Below, piece by piece: positions 1 to 7,487 of a DNA stretch of 7,788 bases (the first letter of the stretch is position 1; every line of letters begins with the position of its first letter). The translations under genes were made by a program, and so were the position numbers. Location of the stretch: contig DAOQAY010000132.1 in the NCBI GenBank assembly GCA_035354435.1, positions 1-7,788 on the forward strand, read 5' to 3'. The notes beneath the pieces were generated by a model. It was not told the DNA's origin and did not search any database. It saw only the letters and a list, made by a program, of their open reading frames with translations. The stretch is from JAKLDO01 sp035354435. Its GTDB lineage: Bacteria; UBP6; UBA1177.

Positions 1-369
1 CTTATTTTTACGGCTCGTTTTATTGTAAAACCTGTCATGAAAATGGCTGAAAAGAGGCGTGATATGCTTCTTTCGGAAAAAGGAACTGCGGAAAAAGCTG
101 AAAATAAGGTGATAGATCATCGTGAAATTTATGAGTCTGAAATAAATTCGACACATAAAGAAGGAGCTTCTGCAATTAAACAGCTTAGAGAAAAAGCTCT
201 TGCCGAAAGGGCTGATATTGCAAAAGAGGCAAAGATCAGAATAGAAAGGTTTCTTTCTTCAAATAGAATCAAAGTAAAAGAAAGCGGTAAAATACTTCAG
301 GAAAGTCTTTTAGAAAAGGAGCCTGAAATGGCATCTCTCATTTGTGAAAAACTCTGGGGTATTGAATGA
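1..369 (+). CDS. atpF': F-type ATP synthase subunit b' (peripheral stalk), 5' partial
   Basis: This is the C-terminal 122 residues of a b-type peripheral stalk subunit; the reading frame is open to the left edge, so the true start lies outside the window. The ATG at 37 is internal, because the frame upstream encodes the end of a membrane anchor followed by the typical b-subunit junction ARFIVKPVMKMAEKRR. The rest is a long charged helix rich in Glu, Lys and Ala, as expected for the dimeric stalk that joins membrane subunit a to delta and alpha. Its stop codon overlaps the start of the next gene as ATGA, so the two b-type subunits are probably translationally coupled. Two consecutive b-like genes imply a b/b' heterodimer, as in cyanobacteria, alphaproteobacteria and many deltaproteobacteria. 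Which of the two should be called b or b' is inferred from gene order. Confidence 0.85.
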   Translation, partial: LIFTARFIVKPVMKMAEKRRDMLLSEKGTAEKAENKVIDHREIYESEINSTHKEGASAIKQLREKALAERADIAKEAKIRIERFLSSNRIKVKESGKILQESLLEKEPEMASLICEKLWGIE

Positions 370-836
370 AATCGCTGATAATTCCTTTTATCAATTTTGC
401 CGTCTTTGCGGCAATTCTTATCTATCTGACCAGAAAAAAGATCGCTGAATTTTTCCAGATCCGTGAAAAAAAACTGAGGGATGAGTTTGTCGGATATAAA
501 GTGCGCTATGAAGCGGCGGCGGTCGAAATAGACCGGTTGAAACAGAAGATGGATCAGGTAGAGGATGAAAAAAATATAATAATTGCGCAGTATAAGCAGA
601 AAAGTGAAGCCGTATATAAAAAAATAATTGATGAAGCCAGAAGTGAAGCTGATGAAATGCAATGTGAATGCAATAAGATAATTGATGCTGAGATCGAAGA
701 TATGAAAAGAAAGATAATCGGCGAATTTACAGACTCAATAATGGCTGCCGTCGAGAAAAAAGCCAATACACTGTCTGAATCGAAAAAGGAAGAATTGAGA
801 AAAGAGTTTATTGAACTTCTGAGCAGAAAAAAATGA
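366..836 (+). CDS. atpF: F-type ATP synthase subunit b (peripheral stalk)
   Basis: This 156-residue protein has the b-subunit layout: one N-terminal membrane segment (about residues 3-22, containing INFAVFAAILIYL), then the basic junction TRKKIAEFF, then a long, highly charged helix to the C-terminus that should form a right-handed coiled coil with b'. It anchors the stator so that the alpha/beta hexamer does not turn with the rotor. The length matches the family (about 155-165). The ATG at 366 overlaps the previous stop by four bases (ATGA), and the 3' end overlaps atpH the same way. No strong Shine-Dalgarno precedes it, which fits translational coupling. An unusual feature is a Cys-Glu-Cys pair at residues 100-102 in the helical domain. 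Confidence 0.92.
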   Translation: MKSLIIPFINFAVFAAILIYLTRKKIAEFFQIREKKLRDEFVGYKVRYEAAAVEIDRLKQKMDQVEDEKNIIIAQYKQKSEAVYKKIIDEARSEADEMQCECNKIIDAEIEDMKRKIIGEFTDSIMAAVEKKANTLSESKKEELRKEFIELLSRKK

Positions 837-1384
837 ATCTGAAAGCTGTTGAACGGTACGCATCCTCAGTTTTTGCGGAACTGATTCTGATAAGTGAAGA
901 TGAAGTCGTTAAATTCGTGGCGGAAACCGGTCGATTTCTTGAACTGACGCGTCAAAGTAAAGAATTAAATGAATTTTTCATATCACCTGCGTTCAGTGAA
1001 GGTGAGAAAATAGAGGTCTTCAGTCTCATTGCCGGCAAGATGAAATTTTCCGATCATTTCAGAAGTCTTTATATAATTCTGATAGAGCACAGGAGGACTT
1101 CAAGTCTTGCAGATATCAAAACTGCAGTTGAAAAATATCATGATCATCACTCAGGCATTGAAGAAGCAGTGCTTTCGACACCGTTCGAATTTACAAAAGA
1201 CGAACTCGAAACAATAAAAGAAAAACTTTCTGATCTGACGGATAATAAAAGAATAAGACTGCTCCAGAAGATCGATCCTGAACTTATGGGCGGTGCCATT
1301 ATAAGGATACAGGATAAAGTTTATGATGCATCGCTGCGTTCGATGATGAAAAATTTAAAGAAGAATATAATGGAGGTTGGCTGA
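833..1384 (+). CDS. atpH: F-type ATP synthase subunit delta (OSCP homologue)
   Basis: This 183-residue protein is subunit delta, which sits on top of the alpha3beta3 hexamer and binds the N-termini of alpha and the C-termini of the b subunits. The N-terminal part begins AVERYASSVFAEL, matching the family start (ARRYAKALFEL), and continues as the helical-bundle domain to about residue 105, including the 'ISPAFSEGEKIEVF' helix. The C-terminal domain carries the family signature IDPELMGG (residues 147-154) followed by IRIQDKVYDASLRSMMKNL. The length is normal (about 175-185). It overlaps atpF by four bases (ATGA) and its TGA overlaps the atpA start by one base (TGATG), so it lies within a coupled translation unit. 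Confidence 0.95.
   Translation: MNLKAVERYASSVFAELILISEDEVVKFVAETGRFLELTRQSKELNEFFISPAFSEGEKIEVFSLIAGKMKFSDHFRSLYIILIEHRRTSSLADIKTAVEKYHDHHSGIEEAVLSTPFEFTKDELETIKEKLSDLTDNKRIRLLQKIDPELMGGAIIRIQDKVYDASLRSMMKNLKKNIMEVG
1372..1376 (+). promoter_or_regulatory. Ribosome binding site for atpA
   Basis: GGAGG lies inside the last codons of atpH, seven bases before the atpA ATG at 1384. It is the strongest Shine-Dalgarno at an overlapping junction in the operon; the b and delta starts lack one this good. This fits the need for three copies of alpha per complex against one of delta, though that link is inference. Confidence 0.8.
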
Positions 1385-2934
1385 TGCAAAACCACTCACT
1401 GAGACCTGACGAGATATCTAAACTGATAAAAGAACGGATTGCCAACTTTGAAAAAAGGATGGATACCAGAGAGGTAGGGTATGTCATGACAGCCGGTGAC
1501 GGAATTGCAGTCGTTCACGGTCTTGACAAAGCGATGGCAGGAGAGCTCGTTGAATTTGTAAACGGCGTGAACGGAATGGTTCTTAATCTTGAAAATGGTG
1601 CTGCAGGTATCGCTGTAATGGGTAATTATGAGAACATCAAGGAAGGTGACGAAGTCAAAAGGACAGGAAGAATAATGTCAGTGCCGGTAGGCGAAAATGT
1701 TGTCGGAAGAGTTCTTAATGCGATAGGAGTTCCTGTTGACGGGCTCGGAGAGCTTAAAACAGACAAATATGCACCTGTTGAAGTCAAAGCACCCGGAATT
1801 GTAAAAAGACAGCCAGTCAAAGAGCCTCTGCAGACAGGGATAAAAGCCATTGATGCTATAATTCCGATCGGAAGAGGACAGCGAGAGCTTATAATCGGTG
1901 ACAGGCAGACTGGAAAAACGGCTATAGCTATTGATACCATTATCAATCAGAAAGGAAAAGGCGTAATATGCGTATATGTTGCAATAGGTCAGAAACAGTC
2001 TACGGTTGCGCAGGTTGTTGACAAGCTCAAGAAGCATGGCTCAATGGAATATACGGTCGTTATTATTGCAACTGCCGCAGAAGCCGCACCGATGCAGTTC
2101 ATCGTTCCTTATTCAGGTACTGCAATAGGTGAATATTTCAGAGATTCTGGAAGACATGCACTGCTTGTGTATGACGATCTTTCAAAACATGCGGTAGCAT
2201 ACAGACAGCTTTCTCTCCTTTTAAGAAGACCTCCCGGTCGTGAAGCATATCCGGGCGATGTTTTCTATCTTCACTCCAGACTTCTTGAAAGAGCTGCTAA
2301 AATGTCAGACAAGCTTGGTGGGGGTTCCCTTACTTCTCTGCCGATCATTGAAACTCAGGCAGGTGATATTTCGGCATATATCCCGACAAATGTAATTTCG
2401 ATAACGGACGGTCAGATATTCCTTGAGAGCGATCTTTTCTATTCCGGCATAAGGCCTGCTGTAAATGTCGGTCTTTCAGTTTCCAGAGTCGGCGGAAACG
2501 CTCAGATAAAAGCAATGAAACAGGTTGCGGGTAAACTCAAGATGACGCTTGCCCAGTACCGTGAACTTAAAGCTTTTGCACAATTCGGAAGTGATCTTGA
2601 CAAGCAGACCAGAGATCAGCTTGAGCAGGGCGCTATGCTCACAGAAATGCTTAAACAGCCTCAATATGCACCTCAACCGGTCGAAAAGCAGGTTGTTACA
2701 ATCTATGCGGCAACTAATGGATATTTAAAAGATGTCACAATTGATCTTGTTTTGAAATTTGAAGAAGAGCTGCATGATTATATTGAAGCTAACAATAAAG
2801 ATCTGCTTGGAAAAATAAGCGAGAAAAAGGTCATTACTGAAGAAATTGAATCGGAACTGAAGAAAATGCTCAAGAATTTCAGAGTGTTTTTCAATAAACA
2901 GCATGGGCTTGCTGAAGAAAGCGAACAGGAGTAG
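1384..2934 (+). CDS. atpA: F-type ATP synthase subunit alpha
   Basis: This 516-residue protein is the non-catalytic nucleotide-binding subunit of F1. In order it shows an N-terminal segment that contacts delta, a beta-barrel domain (about residues 27-95, with GDGIAVVHGLDKAMAGELVEF), the nucleotide-binding domain, and a C-terminal helical domain. The P-loop is GDRQTGKT at 172-179. AIGQKQ follows, with Gln where catalytic beta subunits carry Glu, as expected for a non-catalytic site. The arginine finger that reaches into the beta active site is R368 in SVSRVGG. The family signature PAVNVGLSVS precedes it. The start is fixed by the GGAGG seven bases upstream. The C-terminus is slightly longer than usual, ending in an acidic tail. 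atpG follows six bases after the stop. Confidence 0.98.
   Translation: MQNHSLRPDEISKLIKERIANFEKRMDTREVGYVMTAGDGIAVVHGLDKAMAGELVEFVNGVNGMVLNLENGAAGIAVMGNYENIKEGDEVKRTGRIMSVPVGENVVGRVLNAIGVPVDGLGELKTDKYAPVEVKAPGIVKRQPVKEPLQTGIKAIDAIIPIGRGQRELIIGDRQTGKTAIAIDTIINQKGKGVICVYVAIGQKQSTVAQVVDKLKKHGSMEYTVVIIATAAEAAPMQFIVPYSGTAIGEYFRDSGRHALLVYDDLSKHAVAYRQLSLLLRRPPGREAYPGDVFYLHSRLLERAAKMSDKLGGGSLTSLPIIETQAGDISAYIPTNVISITDGQIFLESDLFYSGIRPAVNVGLSVSRVGGNAQIKAMKQVAGKLKMTLAQYRELKAFAQFGSDLDKQTRDQLEQGAMLTEMLKQPQYAPQPVEKQVVTIYAATNGYLKDVTIDLVLKFEEELHDYIEANNKDLLGKISEKKVITEEIESELKKMLKNFRVFFNKQHGLAEESEQE
2927..2931 (+). promoter_or_regulatory. Ribosome binding site for atpG
   Basis: AGGAG immediately precedes the atpA TAG stop and lies nine bases before the atpG ATG at 2941. 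It supports that start and suggests that ribosomes ending on atpA can reinitiate on atpG. Confidence 0.7.
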
Positions 2935-2940
2935 GAATAG

Positions 2941-3822
2941 ATGGCCGGTCTCAAAGAGATACGCAAAAGGATCTCAAGTGTAAAAAATACGCAGAAGATC
3001 ACAAGAGCAATGAAGATGATCGCTGCTACAAAGCTCAGAAAAGCCCAGAATGCGATGATCTCGGCAAGAAAATTCTGTGATGAAATGAACAAGATAATCT
3101 ATACCCTGCTTGAAAAAAATGAAAGGGACCATCCGCTTCTTCAGCATCATTCTGTAATTAAAAGAGAGGTGCTGATAGTTGTAAGCGGTGATAAAGGTCT
3201 ATGCGGTTCATTCAATGCAAATGTTTCAAGAGCGGCAAAGAAGAATATCATTGAACTTAACAACCATGGAACAGCCGTAACCATATATTTCATCGGAAAA
3301 AAAGCATACGAGAGTCTAAAGCATGTTGATGCCGAAAAGATCCTTGATTTCGTTGACATATTCCAGAGATTCCATTTCTATCAGATGTACGATCTTATTG
3401 AAATGCTTTCGGAAAAATATACTGCTGGAGAAATAGATCTTGTGACGCTGATCTATAACGATTTTAAATCGGCGGTTTCTCAGGAAGTTAAACAGGAAGT
3501 ACTTTTTCCAATTACAGAGGAGATATTTCAATCCACAAAGCCGAATATGGATTCGCTGGGAAGAGATATAATTGCTGAACCTTCACCGGATGAACTATAT
3601 GGTTTTATTATAAAAAGACACGCCACCACGCTGCTTTTTACGGCTTTGGCTGAATCTGCGGCAGCTGAATTTTCAGCCCGTATGAACTCGATGGATTCTG
3701 CCACAAAGAGTGCAGAGGAAATGGTGGGGAAGATGGTGCTCCTTTACAACAAGCTTCGTCAGGACGCCATAACGAAAGAGTTGGTGGAGATCATTGGTGG
3801 ATCTGAAACACTTAAAGAATAA
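2941..3822 (+). CDS. atpG: F-type ATP synthase subunit gamma (central rotor shaft)
   Basis: This 293-residue protein is the rotor shaft that turns inside the alpha3beta3 hexamer. The N-terminal helix begins with the family hallmark LKEIRKRISSVKNTQKITRA, then MKMIAATKLRKAQ. The central alpha/beta domain contains the conserved DKGLCGSFN at residues 84-92. The C-terminal helix (about 255-293) contains EEMVGKMVLLYNKLRQDAIT and pairs with the N-terminal helix to make the coiled-coil shaft. Length is normal for the family (about 285-295). It lies between atpA and atpD in the canonical order. I see no plant-type redox Cys insertion. Confidence 0.97.
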   Translation: MAGLKEIRKRISSVKNTQKITRAMKMIAATKLRKAQNAMISARKFCDEMNKIIYTLLEKNERDHPLLQHHSVIKREVLIVVSGDKGLCGSFNANVSRAAKKNIIELNNHGTAVTIYFIGKKAYESLKHVDAEKILDFVDIFQRFHFYQMYDLIEMLSEKYTAGEIDLVTLIYNDFKSAVSQEVKQEVLFPITEEIFQSTKPNMDSLGRDIIAEPSPDELYGFIIKRHATTLLFTALAESAAAEFSARMNSMDSATKSAEEMVGKMVLLYNKLRQDAITKELVEIIGGSETLKE

Positions 3823-3830
3823 AAGAAAGT

Positions 3831-3836
3831 GAGGTG
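3831..3836 (+). promoter_or_regulatory. Ribosome binding site for atpD
   Basis: GAGGTG ends five bases before the atpD ATG at 3842. It lies in the 19-base gap after atpG, the longest gap within the operon, and sets the start of the beta subunit. Confidence 0.75.
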
Positions 3837-3841
3837 AAATA

Positions 3842-5266
3842 ATGATTGAAAAAGGAAAGATCGTTCAGATCATGGGTCCGGTTGTTGATGTTTTTTTCGA
3901 TGTAAAACATGGAGAAGAACTTCCTCAGATCTATACTGCGCTTAAAACCACAAATCCATCCATCAATGATCACGAGTTCAATCTTGTGGTGGAAGTGGCT
4001 CAGCATCTCGGTGAGAACAATGTCAGATGTATAGCAATGGATTCTACTGACGGACTTGTTCGCGGTACTGAGGTTCAAAATACCGGAAGCCCGATAATGA
4101 TGCCTGTGGGTGAAAAGGTTCTGGGCAGGATAATGAATGTCATAGGTGAACCTGTCGATGAGAAAGGGGCTATCGAGTTTTCCAAGAAAATGCCGATACA
4201 TAGAAATCCTCCTTCTTTCAAGGATCAGAATGTCAAAACAGAGATGTTCGAGACAGGTATAAAAGTCATCGATCTTCTCGCACCTTATCTGAAAGGCTCA
4301 AAGATAGGTCTTTTCGGAGGTGCCGGAGTCGGCAAGACGGTTCTTATTATGGAACTTATTAACAATGTTGCAACCCATCACGGTGGATATTCCGTTTTTG
4401 CCGGTGTAGGAGAAAGAACCAGGGAAGGTAATGACCTCTGGCTTGAAATGACAGAGTCGGGGGTAATTAATAAAACAGCCCTTATTTACGGACAGATGAA
4501 TGAACCGCCGGGAGCAAGAGCCAGAGTTGCTCTTTCAGCTCTTACCGTTGCAGAACATTTTCGTGATGACATGAATCAGGATGTGCTCCTGTTCATTGAC
4601 AATATATTCCGATTTACTCAGGCCGGAGCTGAAGTTTCAGCACTTCTGGGTCGAATTCCGTCTGCTGTAGGATATCAGCCGACACTTGCAACAGAAATGG
4701 GTGCTCTTCAGGAAAGGATCACTTCTACTGTGAAAGGATCCATAACTTCAGTACAGGCTATATATGTACCTGCTGACGACCTTACAGACCCGGCTCCTGC
4801 GACAGCTTTCGCCCACCTTGATGCTACAACAGTCCTTTCAAGACAGATCTCTGAAATGGGAATTTATCCGGCAGTCGATCCGCTTGATTCGACCTCCAGA
4901 GCGCTTGATCCTGCGGTTGTCGGTGAAGATCATTATGCAGTTGCCAGAGCAGTGCAGTCCACACTTCAAAGATATAAGGAACTTAAGGATATCATTGCAA
5001 TTCTTGGTATGGATGAACTTTCCGAAGATGATAAGATAATTGTCTACCGTGCAAGAAAGATACAGAAATTTCTGTCACAGCCGTTCTCAGTTGCTGAAGC
5101 TTTTACCGGTATGAAGGGTAAATATGTTAAAAAAGATGAGACAGTAAAAGGGTTTAAGATGCTTGTGAATGGGGAGCTTGATAAATATCCCGAACAGGCT
5201 TTTTTAATGGTCGGTTCGATTGAAGAGGCTATTGAAAAAGGCGAAAAAATGCTTTCTGAATCATAA
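3842..5266 (+). CDS. atpD: F-type ATP synthase subunit beta (catalytic)
   Basis: This 474-residue protein is the catalytic subunit, making ATP from ADP and phosphate as gamma rotates. It has the N-terminal beta barrel (GKIVQIMGPVVDVFF, residues 4-18), the P-loop GGAGVGKT at 159-166 with catalytic Lys165, and GVGERTREGND with catalytic Glu191. Walker B ends LLFIDNIFRF with Asp253, followed by the family signature around ALLGRIPSAVGYQPTL. The C-terminal helix-turn-helix lever that contacts gamma reads DELSEDD at 391-397, a mild variant of DELSEED that keeps four of its five acidic positions unchanged and Asp for Glu at the other. Length is typical (about 465-480). It ends in TAA followed directly by TGA. 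All catalytic residues are present, so it should be active. Confidence 0.98.
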   Translation: MIEKGKIVQIMGPVVDVFFDVKHGEELPQIYTALKTTNPSINDHEFNLVVEVAQHLGENNVRCIAMDSTDGLVRGTEVQNTGSPIMMPVGEKVLGRIMNVIGEPVDEKGAIEFSKKMPIHRNPPSFKDQNVKTEMFETGIKVIDLLAPYLKGSKIGLFGGAGVGKTVLIMELINNVATHHGGYSVFAGVGERTREGNDLWLEMTESGVINKTALIYGQMNEPPGARARVALSALTVAEHFRDDMNQDVLLFIDNIFRFTQAGAEVSALLGRIPSAVGYQPTLATEMGALQERITSTVKGSITSVQAIYVPADDLTDPAPATAFAHLDATTVLSRQISEMGIYPAVDPLDSTSRALDPAVVGEDHYAVARAVQSTLQRYKELKDIIAILGMDELSEDDKIIVYRARKIQKFLSQPFSVAEAFTGMKGKYVKKDETVKGFKMLVNGELDKYPEQAFLMVGSIEEAIEKGEKMLSES

Positions 5267-5267
5267 T

Positions 5268-5273
5268 GAGGAG
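5268..5273 (+). promoter_or_regulatory. Ribosome binding site for atpC
   Basis: GAGGAG lies directly after the atpD stop, five bases before the atpC ATG at 5279. It is a strong Shine-Dalgarno in the 12-base gap and fixes the start of epsilon. Confidence 0.75.
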
Positions 5274-5278
5274 CGTTA

Positions 5279-5686
5279 ATGCTTAAAGTAAAACTTCTCA
5301 CAAGAACTACGGTTCTTTTTGAAGGAGAAGCGGTATCTGTCCGGCTTCCCGCCAGAAAAGGAGAAATGGAAATACTCGACATGCATATTCCGATAATAAC
5401 GGTTCTGACAACAGGTGTGATATGTCTTAAATTTGCTGACAGCGTTCAATATTACTCGGTCTCAAAAGGGGTCGCCTCACTTGTGAATAATGAACTCACA
5501 ATCCTTTCCGATGCATCTGAAAGTGCTGATTCGATAAGTCTGGAAAGAGCGCTTAAGGCAAAAAAGAGAGCGGAGGAGAGACTTCAAAGCTCGACAGCGG
5601 GATCATACGAATTTAGGAGAGCTGTATATTCTCTCAAAAGAGCTGAAAATCGTATAAAGCTTGTTGAAAAGATAACCAATCGTTAA
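5279..5686 (+). CDS. atpC: F-type ATP synthase subunit epsilon
   Basis: This 135-residue protein is the epsilon subunit, part of the central stalk that links gamma to the c-ring and can inhibit ATP hydrolysis. The N-terminal beta-sandwich (about residues 1-82) shows TVLFEGEAVSVRLPARKGEMEIL, then H36 and P38 in place of the usual PGHAPLLT stretch, and YSVSKGVASLVNNELTIL near its end. Two C-terminal helices follow: SLERALKAKKRAEERL and EFRRAVYSLKRAENRIKLVEK, so the inhibitory hairpin is present rather than lost. The ATP-binding consensus described for some bacterial epsilons, (I/L)DxxRA, appears as ISLERA at 86-91, with Ser for Asp. It is the last gene of the operon; its stop is 13 bases from the stop of a convergent gene. 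Confidence 0.93.
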   Translation: MLKVKLLTRTTVLFEGEAVSVRLPARKGEMEILDMHIPIITVLTTGVICLKFADSVQYYSVSKGVASLVNNELTILSDASESADSISLERALKAKKRAEERLQSSTAGSYEFRRAVYSLKRAENRIKLVEKITNR

Positions 5687-5716
5687 TATTTTAGTAAGAC
5701 TATTTTTTAAAAAAAA
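5687..5716. other. Convergent gene junction without a recognisable terminator
   Basis: Only 13 bases separate the atpC stop from the minus-strand kinase stop. I find no GC-rich hairpin followed by a T tract on either strand. The only structures are a four-base stem (TAAC/GTTA near 5674-5686) and a T6A8 run at 5703-5716 that forms the last codons of the kinase. These are too weak to call an intrinsic terminator. Confidence 0.5.
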
Positions 5717-7433
5717 CTTTTGTTATGGCATGTGAAAGATCGGCTTTCGTGAAAGGTTTGCTCAGATATCCGTCTATTCCTGTTTCTATGTACGATTGCT
5801 CATCACACTTTATTACATCTGCTGAAACTGCAATGATTTTTGTCTGTAGGTTGTTTTGTTCTATTGATCTGATTTTTCTGGCAACATCAAAGCCGTTCAT
5901 GTCCGGCATCTGAATATCAAGAAGTATCAAGTCAGGTCCGACTGACTTATAGCTGTTCAGTGCGCTTATTCCGTCTTCTGCATGGAACACTTTAATTTCA
6001 GGAATTGCAAGTTGAAGAATTCTGGATGTGAGGAACAGGTTTAAGTTGTTATCATCCACAACCAGAGCTTTTTTGGGAAATGGATGACCAACTGAATTAA
6101 TTCCAATGTTGAGATCCAGAGTTATTTCATCGGGTTTGTATGACGGCATAGGTAGATCTATCAAAAATGAAAACACACTTCCTTTGTTGATAACGCTTGA
6201 TATTTCAAGGTGTGATCCCATCAATTTCAGAAGTTTTTCCGTTATTGCAAGTCCAAGTCCTGTTCCGCCGTATTTCCGTGTGCTTGATGAATCTGCCTGA
6301 TAGAACGATTCCAGAACTTTTTTCTGTTTGTCCTTGTCAATTCCTATACCGGTGTCTTCAACGGAGATAATGAACGACCGTGTATTTTTAATATGATCCG
6401 ATCCGGTTGATTCCAGTTTAAGAGTGACAGATCCTTTGTCTGTAAATTTTATGGCATTTCCTGTCAGATTAATAAGTATCTGTTTTAGTCTGAGCGGGTC
6501 TACTATTACAAATTCCGGCAGATTCCTAGGAATTTTCAGAAAAGTATCGATCCCTTTTTTCTTTGCAAGCGGATAAAAAGAATCAAATACTTCCTGAAAA
6601 AGAGATCTCAGGTCTGTTTTTTCAGGTTTTATATCAAGCTTTCCGGCTTCAATTTTTCTAAGATCCAGAGTGTCATTTATCAGATTCATCAATATTTCTG
6701 CGGAGTTTTTTAAAGAACAGACATATTCATGCTGTACAGAATTAAGAACGGTGGTTTCCAGAAGGTCGGAAAACCCGATGACACCGCTTAAAGGCGTTCT
6801 CAATTCATGACTCATGTTTGCAAGAAATTCTGATTTGGCGGTATTTGCCATTTCAGCTTCCTCCTTGGCCATCATGAGTTTTTTCTCAGCTTCTTTTTTG
6901 GCAATAGCAGTCGATGTGATCGCCCGGAATATCAGAAGTTCCTCTTTTTCAGGAACTTTCTGTTCACGATGTCCTACAAAAAGCACATTGCCGAGCAGTT
7001 TTCCATGGTTTACAAGAGAAATTCCGACAATCCAGCCTATTCCTAAGCTTTTCTGTATAATTGCACATAACGGTGCAGGGATAAATCCGAAGACAGCATC
7101 TTTAAGGGAAAGAGCTTCACTAACAGGATTTCCGATCATATATTCATAATTTTCCAGAGATATTCTGATCACACTTTCTTTTAAATGACCACCTAGAAAT
7201 TGTTTGACCTTTGAAAGTTCTTCGCTGGAAAAAGATGATGAACGGATAGTAAGTTCAGAGCGTTTATAATTGTAGGTTGATATCCATGAAGCTTTGGAAT
7301 CAAAAAGTTTCTTGGAACAGTCTGCAATATAATCATACATTTCAGAATCACTGATTTCGGCAAGATTAAAGGAATATTCATGTAGATCTTTTAAGAGCTC
7401 AAGAGAGGCAGACTGAACTTTTCCTTCCGTCAT
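5700..7433 (-). CDS. Soluble hybrid sensor histidine kinase (GAF-like, HisKA, HATPase, receiver)
   Basis: This 577-residue cytoplasmic protein has no membrane segment or signal peptide. A GAF-like sensor region spans about residues 15-178, then a short coiled coil (about 176-200). The HisKA H-box SHELRTP has phospho-acceptor His209. The HATPase domain shows an N-box with Asn326 (GNAIKF), DTGIGID at 360-366 and a GGTGLGLAI lid region from 389. A C-terminal receiver domain has the acidic pair Asp460-Asp461, phospho-acceptor Asp506 in LLDIQMPDMNG, Ser537 and Lys559 (LSKPF). All residues for autophosphorylation and internal transfer are present. There is no HPt or DNA-binding output domain, so it needs a partner outside the window. 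The ligand is not identifiable. An in-frame GTG at 7436 directly precedes the ATG; I chose the ATG because AGG at 7441-7443 is seven bases from it but only four from the GTG. Confidence 0.93.
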   Translation of the reverse strand: MTEGKVQSASLELLKDLHEYSFNLAEISDSEMYDYIADCSKKLFDSKASWISTYNYKRSELTIRSSSFSSEELSKVKQFLGGHLKESVIRISLENYEYMIGNPVSEALSLKDAVFGFIPAPLCAIIQKSLGIGWIVGISLVNHGKLLGNVLFVGHREQKVPEKEELLIFRAITSTAIAKKEAEKKLMMAKEEAEMANTAKSEFLANMSHELRTPLSGVIGFSDLLETTVLNSVQHEYVCSLKNSAEILMNLINDTLDLRKIEAGKLDIKPEKTDLRSLFQEVFDSFYPLAKKKGIDTFLKIPRNLPEFVIVDPLRLKQILINLTGNAIKFTDKGSVTLKLESTGSDHIKNTRSFIISVEDTGIGIDKDKQKKVLESFYQADSSSTRKYGGTGLGLAITEKLLKLMGSHLEISSVINKGSVFSFLIDLPMPSYKPDEITLDLNIGINSVGHPFPKKALVVDDNNLNLFLTSRILQLAIPEIKVFHAEDGISALNSYKSVGPDLILLDIQMPDMNGFDVARKIRSIEQNNLQTKIIAVSADVIKCDEQSYIETGIDGYLSKPFTKADLSHAITKVFFKK

Positions 7434-7440
7434 CACATTA

Positions 7441-7443
7441 CCT
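7441..7443 (-). promoter_or_regulatory. Probable ribosome binding site of the histidine kinase
   Basis: Read on the minus strand, a short AGG core within GCAGGTAA lies four bases before GTG 7436 and seven before ATG 7433. The spacing favours the ATG. The match to the anti-Shine-Dalgarno is weak, which suggests modest translation. Confidence 0.4.
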
Positions 7444-7459
7444 GCATTGCGTTCGGTTT

Positions 7460-7487
7460 ATTATTAACATTTTGAACAATAAGGCAA
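7460..7487 (-). promoter_or_regulatory. Possible sigma-70-type promoter for the histidine kinase
   Basis: On the minus strand, TTGCCT (7487-7482; four of six matches to TTGACA) is followed after 16 bases by AATAAT (7465-7460; five of six matches to TATAAT). This would start transcription about 20 bases before the ATG, leaving room for the weak AGG. The region is AT-rich, so chance matches are likely; this is a prediction from motif and position only. Confidence 0.3.

Noticed and set aside
37..39. ATG 37 as the start of the first stalk gene
   Set aside because: The frame is open to base 1 and the upstream codons encode the membrane-proximal part of a b-type subunit, so the gene is cut by the window edge, not short.
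297..2037. Several minus-strand open frames of 60-121 codons inside the b, delta and alpha genes
   Set aside because: They lie antisense to unambiguous conserved genes, have no recognisable domains or ribosome binding sites, and have composition expected from reverse reading.
4764..5039. Plus-strand 91-codon open frame inside atpD
   Set aside because: It is an out-of-frame shadow of the intact beta-subunit gene, whose own frame is unbroken with all motifs present.
5703..5716. T6A8 run as a bidirectional terminator
   Set aside because: It is coding (Lys and Phe codons at the kinase C-terminus) and an A/T-only stem without a loop is too weak to support the call.
6814..7149. Plus-strand 111-codon open frame opposite the histidine kinase
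   Set aside because: The kinase frame has full domain structure over this region; the antisense frame has none and no Shine-Dalgarno.
7433..7447. Four-codon minus-strand minigene (ATG at 7447 to TGA at 7433) overlapping the kinase start
   Set aside because: A tiny frame like this is expected by chance in front of a start codon, and it has no ribosome binding site of its own.
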